64,000 nt of DNA from positions 1,377,001 through 1,441,000 of the forward strand of contig CM028920.1 in the NCBI GenBank assembly GCA_016801845.1, in the 5' to 3' direction. The first letter of the stretch is position 1. Each line of letters opens with the position of its first letter. Shown piece after piece: positions 56,951-64,000 of the stretch. The DNA is from Polydactylus sextarius (lineage: Eukaryota; Chordata; Actinopteri; Polynemidae). The notes under the pieces were generated by a model. It searched no databases and had not been told where the DNA came from. It saw only the letters and a list, made by a program, of their open reading frames with translations. A program made the position numbers and the translations under genes.

Positions 56951-58196
56951 CATCCAATCTGTCTCCCTGCTCGTTTCATTAGGCCTGTGGGATGATGAGG
57001 CGACTGGTCAGACTGGGTCTTGTCTCTGATTAAACAAAGGGGCAGGTCTCATCCCACTAATTACTCTCTGATTGTGTGTGTGATGGGGATGCAGCAGCAG
57101 GTGGAGTGTGTCCTACTAATTACAAAGTCAGAGGTGAAATTGTAGGTTTCGTTCTAAAAGGACAATTAATGTCAGCAGGGTTTCCTGATAATATTACACA
57201 TCCATCTGAATTCTGATCCTGACCGCCATGTTGTCCAAGATGTGCGTAGTTACAGATTCACATCAGGCTTCTACACATTTGCTGTACAGCAATATGAGAG
57301 ACTCGTAGTGACTGGTAGGCAATCTGACAAAACTTTATCTTTGAGTCAGAAATGTATAGATCACATCAGCTGGCATATTTAGATATTTTTTTCGTCTAAC
57401 TGCTGCTAAACAACTCTGTTCACCAGCACTGTTTACACAGCTAACTGCAACCAGAGAGTGTAGTCTTGGTTCTCTTCTAAAGTCTTGGTATCAACACGTC
57501 CTAGTTGTCCACCCAAACAGAATAAGAACCACCCACGCCACCTGCAGGCCAAGACAGTGAAGCTGCTGACTGTCCACAGGTCCTGAGACTCACCTGCAGG
57601 CACAACACCACAATGCCAGACATTGAGGTTAGCTTTTAGCAGTCACTTTCAAATTAAAATACTTACATATAGCAGCTCATAAATAAGTAACAATTCTGTC
57701 CAAACATTCCAACTCATCAACAAGTTAGATTGTGACACAGTTTGTAAACAGTGGAAGCATCGTGGGAGATGAAGAGCAGAGAATGACAAACCCAAATCCC
57801 AAATCTCACAGCTACACGTCAGGGCTTTCAGAATCAAATCAGAGGTAGAACAGGATGAAGAGATTTATGAGCTTGTACTTTAGTCTCAAGTTGTGATTCA
57901 AATTGTGGTGATTCTTCCCACAGTAGATGATTGTGGTATCATCTACTGTTGCAGCGATCACAATAAATAGGGAACAGTAAGAATGCTACAGCAGCACCTC
58001 CACTAAAACCTCCAAAACCTGTCAGCGTATCAGGAAATATCAAACCACATGAAAACACATCCTAAGGGTGTGAGGAAGACAACAAACAACAAACAAACAG
58101 ACAAACAAAACAAAGCAACATCCAAAAGTCAGTCTCAGAGCCCAGCCCATAAATAACAAATAGCAAACTATGGTTTCCAGTCCACTTACATGGATG
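55961..58196. other. No gene recognised; (TG)n at 56902-56950
   Basis: Contains a ~49-bp TG microsatellite and a CAAA-rich run just before 58110. Otherwise it is unique sequence with no recognised frame or element. Confidence 0.45.
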
Positions 58197-59186
58197 TTAA
58201 AGGGGACACACAATGCATATTTTTGAATTGTTCTTTATGGTCTTTGAATAGTGTTTGTAATATTAGTTGGGCTGAAAAAAAAGGCCCTGGATAACTCCAA
58301 CCAATGCAACCTCAAAAAATATCCCTTAAATGAAACAACTGGTTTTCTCCTCCTACTCAGTAAGATCATTAATATTCACATGAGCTGTGTGCTAATTGGT
58401 TGGATATCCGCAAAGACAAAGTGGAGCAGCCAGTCGCCCAGAGACTGGAAATAAATGTGTCAGAGTAGCAACTATATTGTAGCAAAGTCTCTCGGTGTCA
58501 CACAAACAGGCTGATGCACTTTACTGAGCTCCAAAACTTTATTTCACCACTGTCGGTCGTGGCGGACGCCAAAATAAAAGGTGACTCAGAAAACAACGTT
58601 CCCTCTCTCTCGTCTCTCTCTGTCTAACTCCGGGTTGCGTTACAGTATGTATCATGCAATGTTAGCTGTAATAACACTAGTGTTACGAGTGTACTGTATC
58701 ATTTTACCCTAGTCTAGACGCTAGCAGAACTTTGTCTAATCTTCGATAAGATAAAACCTTATTCATCCCACAGTGGGGAAATTCACAAGACCAGGGTTTG
58801 AATCCTCATCTCCAGAAAGACAAAGGTGTGTGGCTAGCACATTAGTTCACTCAGCCACAGGATCAACTCTTCTGTCTTTGTATCAGAAGTATATATTAAC
58901 ATTACTTTGCAAGCGATTGATTGTAATTTGTTATGTTCTTGTAAAAGTGGGCTGGGCTATTCATATTTTGGGGTTGTATCTAAAGCGATGTCACAAACTC
59001 TGACATCATAACTGAGCCTTTCCCAGAACAGCCAGTTTTACCACGGCTGTTTCTAGTTTTACAAATTACATGTAAAAGAGGCAGAGATGGGGTTTGAGGT
59101 TCTGGTTCTGTCTATTTGACACAGCAGGCTGTCTTTATTCAGCAATGCCAAGGAAAATATGGTTTTGCATTCTATGTGTCCTTTAA
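58197..59186. mobile_element. TTAA-target DNA element (982 bp) carrying a nested SINE
   Basis: TTAA at 58197-58200 and 59183-59186 bounds an element starting AGGGGACACACAATGCATAT. Its reversed end is AGGACACATAGAATGCAAAA, the same motif with small indels. TTAA duplications suggest piggyBac or Kolobok. No transposase ORF is seen. A tRNA-derived SINE (58741-58860) sits in the middle and is therefore younger. Ends differ from the TTAA MITE at 31387-31831 (AGGAGAACTTTG), so these are separate families. Confidence 0.7.
58741..58860 (-). mobile_element. tRNA-derived SINE, nested, antisense
   Basis: On the minus strand TGGCTGAGTGAACTAATG (A box; complement at 58840-58857) precedes GATTCAAACCC (B box; complement at 58794-58804). 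A GTGAATTTCCCCACTGTGGG tail with ATGAATAAGGTTTTATCTTA follows. The tail is the usual LINE-derived 3' end 'AATTTCCCC..TGTGGGATGAATAAAG', which suggests mobilisation by a Rex/L2-type LINE. The tRNA head is well preserved, so it is relatively recent. Confidence 0.75.
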
Positions 59187-60044
59187 GAATCACCAGTCAT
59201 CAGTAACCATGTCATGTATTAGGAGAAGTGTCTCATTCAGGCGTCTGGAGGACAATGTCAGAGGAGGAGCCTGAGATGTTTCTTGATTTTCATTTAAATA
59301 TTCACTTAGTTCCCTTAGTTCAGAGTCTAACTCTAATTTAAACTTCCAAAAACACGGGAAATAAATCCTCATATCTGAACGGCACAGAGGAGAAAAGCGC
59401 AATGCAACGTGAATGGTGTTCAGCTTGTGAAGAATTTTATACTGAGTCTCTCTCAGTCTTTTGCTTTTAATTGGAAACTAATCAAACCCATAAACATCTG
59501 CAGATCATCCTCCCAAGATTCAAAGCTCAATCTCTCTCAGGTTTATGATGCGGTAGTTGATACACTGAGCAACAGAGCCACAGAGAAGTGAATAAAATGA
59601 TGATATAAGGGAGGATAGTAGGTGAAAAAGTACCGTGAGAAAATAACATTCCTTTGGAACATCAAACGCTTCTCTCAATTGCTGAGAAGAGAGTAAATTG
59701 CTATCTTTTGTTAATTACTGAGTACATTAAGAAGGAAGAGAATACAGCTGAAGTGCCTGCAGTGATTTTAAGATTTTTGAGACATCAACGTGCCGGACTC
59801 TCATTCTATTGTGCGCAACACCACATTATACAGGAAGTTGAGCATTTAAAAGAAACATTTCCCCAAAGTATCAGTTTTAATGAGGGTTTGGTTCCTATAG
59901 TTGTATCACCATATACTGATATGGTACTAAAGTCAGTCCGTCAGAAGAGAATGCAGGTAGAGCATCACTATAATTTAATTGTTTAGATGCCTTTGTGCAG
60001 TTGCACAGGGAGTAGTATTCTGCAGTTCTGTCTTCTGCCGCCAT
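59187..60044. other. No confident gene
   Basis: Open frames at 59190-59402 (minus) and 59639-59986 (plus, ~115 codons from stop to stop) are the most protein-like in this stretch. They lack a methionine-based start in context, splice sites or any recognised motif. They may be decayed transposon text. I do not assign a function. Confidence 0.35.
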
Positions 60045-60190
60045 GTACCGGTGCTAATCCTCTACACAGCAAACAGCCCTGGGAAGAAGCTGTCTATGAG
60101 GCAACTGGTCCCTCACAACCCAGGGAAGGGGTGGTGTATGGGAGGTGACCAGGATGTAAAGGGTGTTTGCTCGCCCAAGTACATGACTTG
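60045..60190 (-). mobile_element. Degraded LINE fragment, antisense
   Basis: CCCTGGGAAGAAGCTGTCTA, TGAGGCAACTGGTCCC and GGAGGTGACCAGGATGTAAA match the text at 55500-55560 and loosely that at 28895-28940. They look like the antisense 3' part of a teleost LINE ('TGGGAAGAAGCTGTTCC'). Short and non-coding. Confidence 0.45.
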
Positions 60191-61840
60191 AATGGACAAG
60201 GACCAATCATCTGGAGGTTTACAAGATGAACTCTACAAAAGTAGTCAATCTTGGTCAATAATTCTAAATGTATGGCATTTTAAATATGTGAGTTCAAATA
60301 AAACAAACAACAAAAAAAAAACTTGCTTCCCCTCACAACACATACGTTAGAGCATTACAGCGTAGACCCAAAGCCATGACCCATTCTCTACCACTGCAGC
60401 AGTTGAGACTGAAGGTCAGCCAACAAAAGATTTTAAGCTGCTGTTAATTTGTTCTTTAAGCCCAGTGGGTCACTGCACCAGAAGCCTCACAACGGAAGCT
60501 GAGACGGTGTTACTTACAATACTAATGAGATAATGTGCTGCAGTGAATCCATGTTGTATTTACCACATTACACATATTCAAAGCACTTTTAGAGTCAATA
60601 AGGTGTTGAATTATTTAAAGTTGCTGTTTCTCCTGAGTGTTTTGTATAACTTAATCCGTTCCCTTCACCCTGTTAATATTTTATGGCATCAGTGGTGGAT
60701 AAATCGTTCTATGTGTTGTACAGATGTGAAAATGACAACATGATATACACAGTATGTTTCATAAGAGCCATAAAAGGAGGTGGTGCAGTGAGCTACAGTG
60801 TCAGGCATCTCTCTCTGCCCTGCATTTCCCTCCTCCCACATCACTTTGACTTTCTGCCACACTTCATCCACAGCTTGTGTAACACAAACCATCCACCCAA
60901 ATGTTCAGCACATCACACCACACAGTTTTTCTGGAAATATGGAAACTGTGGATATAGATACATACATACTTCATGTCACACATCATATAATCCTTAATGT
61001 CCAGTATATGAAAAACACCAGTCAGTATCTATGATGCCAGTGGTAACTGATTAAAGCTGAGTGCTTGAAACTTGTAACTTGATTGTGGGAAAATGTTCTG
61101 ACAGTTCACATAAAGTTCATGATGCCTCCCCCCCTGTACACTGTGCATACACCATACCATTTTGGTCTTTGGTTGAAATTCATTTTATTTGCTTCTTATT
61201 CCTTTTGTCCCAGACATCAACAACTGTATGTGGCTCTTAATTCGATGCTTTTAAAGAATTTTAGAGCTGGTTCGACATATTTACAGTCAGTGGGGAGTTC
61301 TGATGCTCAGGAGGGTAGAGGTGATGAAATAGCTCTAGTTCATGTCCCATCATTCCCTTTTTTTTCTCTCTGCTGTCTAGTCTGATAAAGGTTTAAAATA
61401 TTTAAAAGTGTCATGAACACCAGCAAACAATACTAAGTTTTACAAGCCATGAATGTAATTTATCTCATAAACACAGCAAACTGAGCTATGATGGCACTGC
61501 TGTCTCTCTGAACACATGCTGTAGTGTGTCAAAAAGAGCCAGAAAAATAAGAATGATCTTATTTTGTAAATCTCTGTTCACTTGTCACAGCTTTGATGAA
61601 ACTGCCACTGAGCTAATTGCTGATTGATGCTGCTGCGACATGTCAGACATAGTGTGTGTCAAGCATCATCAGCCATTCCAACAAAACAAAATAAATTTAT
61701 CCATTTTTAATGGTCCGTCGTCTTCCCTGGCTCACTGCTCACAAATGTCACTTCCCAGAAGCAGCTGAGGCTAAGAGCCTCCTGCAGACAGTATGACACA
61801 CAAGACTGCAGACAGTACCGCAGACTGATCAGTCCAACCT
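60191..61840. other. No gene recognised
   Basis: About 1.6 kb of AT-rich sequence with an A-tract near 60313-60321. Frames near 60683-61034 and 61083-61385 show no recognisable domain. Confidence 0.45.
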
Positions 61841-61903
61841 GAGAGGGCATTAAGTCTTTCTGAGAGGGCATTAATTCTTTGTGAGAGGGCATTAATTCCA
61901 AGT
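61841..61903. repeat. 21-bp minisatellite, three units
   Basis: Three consecutive units begin GAGAGGGCATTAAGTCTTTC, GAGAGGGCATTAATTCTTTG and GAGAGGGCATTAATTCCAAG, each 21 bp. Read on the minus strand they give a heptapeptide repeat (ELMPSHK-like), because the unit is a multiple of three. That is not evidence of coding. Confidence 0.9.
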
Positions 61904-62389
61904 GCTTATCGGCATGGGTGTTTAGTTTAGCATATTGTCTTGACAACTCAATTGCCATGTGACATTTATCTGAATACTGTTTATGTTGCCCTGAGTGAAC
62001 TTTACGTCCCAGATCTAAATCACATGTCAGGGCCGGTGATAGCTGGTGTCACAGCAGCTGTCTTAGAATGCCACAGCACATGTTGTCGCTGTCATTTCAT
62101 TTGTCGTCACATAATGTCAGGATGTTGAGGTGGGTTTGATTCCCTTTGCAACTCACATGTCTGAGAGGAGAAAAATCTGTGCGTGATGTCTAACCCTCTT
62201 TTCACAAATGACAATATAAGTCTGGTAGTTTTATTAGTGTTGATATGGTATAAGCTCAAGATTATTTAAATGTTATGTCACTGAGCTGTCTAAACACCTA
62301 TTACAGGTGGATTTTAATAAAACATAAACCAGAGCACAAATACACTGTTACTCAATGATTTCACATATTCAGTCATTTCTATAATCCCA
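61904..62389. other. Unassigned
   Basis: Unique sequence leading into a LINE fragment. No exon, tRNA box or inverted repeat recognised. Confidence 0.5.
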
Positions 62390-62960
62390 GTGGTTTTTCC
62401 ACTGTCAGTGCAGATCTCTTTAGTTTCCCTAAGACAAAAGCTTTCTGCAGCAAAGTTTTGTCCTGTAACTCCATGTATGGATTTCAAATCACAAAAAGGG
62501 GACTATTGGACTGGGCTCCGAACAAATCTGCCCTTTTCCAGCATTTCTGTTTTGAACACACACTCTCTTGTTAACAAGCTGGATGATTTGAAACTCTGTA
62601 TTATTGATCACTGCTTGGACAGCTGTGTTATGATTATAACAGAGACCTGGCTGCATGAAAATATTCCACTCTAAGCTGTGGAGTTATCAGGCCACGCTGT
62701 TTACAAGGCAGATGCACACTGGATTCTGGCAAGAGAAGAGGAGGTGATGTGGAGTTCCCACTGTAAGATTTCCACTCCAATCTCAAGACAGTGTTTCCTA
62801 AATTTCACATCAGATTTGTTGTTCGAACAAGGAAGTGTAAAACTCTAAACCAGGAATATGCAAAGATCCTGGGACAAACAGCCTACAAACTCACCTTGGA
62901 CACCACGATCACCTGTTGCTTCTTCTGCCATCAACATAAAAAATTCTCATCAACAGATCA
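62390..62960 (+). mobile_element. LINE endonuclease-domain fragment (L2-like ORF2 N-terminus)
   Basis: A frame ending in TAA (62672-62674) contains LNTHSLVNKLDDLKLCIIDH and CVMIITETWLHENIPL. These are the AP-endonuclease blocks 'N.RSL.NKLDEL' and 'ITETWL', whose Glu is catalytic. After the stop the text continues degraded: AVELSGHAVYKADAHW, then AREEEV, parallel to 'AVQLAGRTLFRADR…SGKxRGGG'. The adjacent EYAKILGQTAYKLT-like stretch from about 62855 does not match and may be other DNA. RT is absent. Confidence 0.75.
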
Positions 62961-63429
62961 AGAAAGTACTGAGGCTTTAGTATGAAGTAAGCTTGACATA
63001 ACTGGGCTGTCTTTGTGTGAGCTGCCTGACAGAGCCTCATCTAACATTCGGAGATGAAGTGGTGGAATGAAGCTGGTTATCAACTGTTGTTAGTTAACTC
63101 AGACTTGTTTTTTTAGACTCTGTTTTCACATAAAAGGTGCATTTGATGTTTCTAACACACAAAATACGGACATCAAATGCAGTTATTGTTTGTGTAAGGA
63201 ACACCGTGTAAAGTTGTGAAGGCTTTAAAACAGTTCTCACGGCACAAAGCAACACTGTCACTGTAAATAAAACATGATACTGAAGAGGAGCATTTAGCTC
63301 TGACACTGCGCCACAATGCCACCTGGTTTAAGTGGCAGCTGTAGGCATAATCCGGGCTGCACATTTTCACAGTCTGCACCTCCTGTAGCCTACGCCAAGC
63401 GTATAACACCATCAGAGACCACCCACTCC
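62961..63429. other. Unassigned
   Basis: Unique AT-rich sequence between a LINE fragment and a SINE head. Frames on the minus strand here have no recognised motif. Confidence 0.5.
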
Positions 63430-63570
63430 TTGGTGCAGTTGTGGCTCAGGAGGTAGAGCAGGTTCAGAAGTTGGTGGTATGATTTCCTTCTCCTCTAGTC
63501 TACACATCAGTAACCAATGGTTCTTCAATAAGTGTATGATTGAATGAATGTGGGTGAATATAATTAAGAT
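63430..63570 (+). mobile_element. tRNA-derived SINE, decayed
   Basis: TGGCTCAGGAGGTAGAG (63442-63458) is an A box of the type in 'GTGGCTCAGGAGGTAGAGCGGGT', and GGTATGATTTC (63477-63487) stands for the B box GGTTCGATTCC. The downstream TGTATGATTGAATGAATGTG and GGTGAATATAA resemble the '…GTGATTGGGTGAATG…' end of the same fish SINE. The central ~100 bp is deleted. Confidence 0.65.
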
Positions 63571-64000
63571 AGACACATTGTGGAGAGAGTTCCACATTCA
63601 ATGAGGTTTATTTCATTTCCTTCACGGTTACAGGTCTGACTCTGGTCTGAGAATACAGGATAATATTGTATTGTTGATTTTTATGCACTTGTTAAGTGAG
63701 TGTGTGTAGTTGTATTATGATTTAAGGTTGGAAATACCATGTCCCGAATTACCTGTCATCCAGTGGTTCTTTGACGTCATTGTAAATATGTCAAGGTGTA
63801 AATGCACAACCTGCCTTAGGACTGGAGCCACTGAAATATGAGTGATAAATCCATGTCCAGACTGACATCATTACTGCCGGAGGAAACATACATGATGATG
63901 TTGGCTGATGTTTCATCAGCTGTTGTGAAACAGCAGCAGAAACGTTTTCACTCACCAAGATGTTAACACAGCTGGCACTGCTCTGATGCGGGAGGATGAA
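63571..64000. other. No gene recognised
   Basis: Unique sequence to the window edge, with no exon or element visible. A partly palindromic stretch (GTTTCATCAGCTGTTGTGAA) lies near 63910. Confidence 0.45.

Noticed and set aside
59639..59986. ~115-codon plus-strand open frame
   Set aside because: No methionine start in good context, AT-biased codons, no motif I know and no flanking splice signals. A chance frame or decayed transposon text is more likely.

Overview
The window looks like vertebrate nuclear DNA, most likely from a ray-finned (teleost) fish. It is AT-rich and full of (CA)n/(GT)n and other microsatellites. It also carries repeat types I associate with teleost genomes: L2/Rex1-like LINE debris, tRNA-derived SINEs, hAT, TTAA-target, Tigger-like and Harbinger-like DNA elements, and a microsatellite-flanked GTCCCCA repeat. 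I recognise no intact host gene. Almost every open frame of 60-200 codons is accidental, or runs through a microsatellite or a dead transposon. The species and the flanking genes cannot be told from this sequence. The window reads as intergenic DNA or a very large intron.

Layout. 1-8 kb: GTCCCCA repeat copy 1, then three LINE 3' pieces in a row (1690-3240), the 5' part of a ZMYM1-like hAT element (3592-4506), an antisense LINE 3'UTR split by a (TA)26 tract (4953-5500), and GTCCCCA copy 2. 8-21 kb: mostly unique sequence. It holds a 13-bp hairpin inside a polypyrimidine block, a possible conserved non-coding cluster (10.8-11.9 kb), a motif pair shared between 8.5 and 15.3 kb, and GTCCCCA copy 3. 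21-26.6 kb: a perfect hairpin, a CTTGAA hexamer array joined to an R2/NeSL-like LINE fragment, and a weak candidate for the last two exons of a minus-strand gene (26346-26537). 27-34 kb: the richest stretch. It has a Tigger-like MITE with TA duplications, a 915-bp hAT with a perfect 8-bp target duplication and a broken zinc-finger ORF, a tRNA-derived SINE, a TTAA-target MITE with very long arms, and a 588-bp hAT MITE with a perfect 8-bp duplication. 36-40 kb: a (CA)n array, a foldback element with nested hairpins, a common teleost dispersed repeat and an antisense LINE ORF piece. 44-50 kb: another dispersed repeat, a duplicated ~100-bp unit, a LINE C-terminus, a diverged GTCCCCA copy, and an antisense reverse-transcriptase piece retaining FSDD. 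52-64 kb: a Harbinger-like deletion derivative that still encodes a Myb/SANT-like domain, antisense LINE pieces, a TTAA element with a SINE nested inside it, a 21-bp minisatellite, a LINE endonuclease fragment and a SINE.

No set of genes here forms a pathway or operon. The sequence supports a transposon record. Several insertions (27596-28510, 33358-33945, 31387-31831, 27071-27300) can be bounded to the base by terminal inverted repeats and target-site duplications. I found no convincing undescribed biological system. The best leads are the Myb/SANT-bearing element, the bounded hAT elements, the foldback element, and the unproven minus-strand exon pair.
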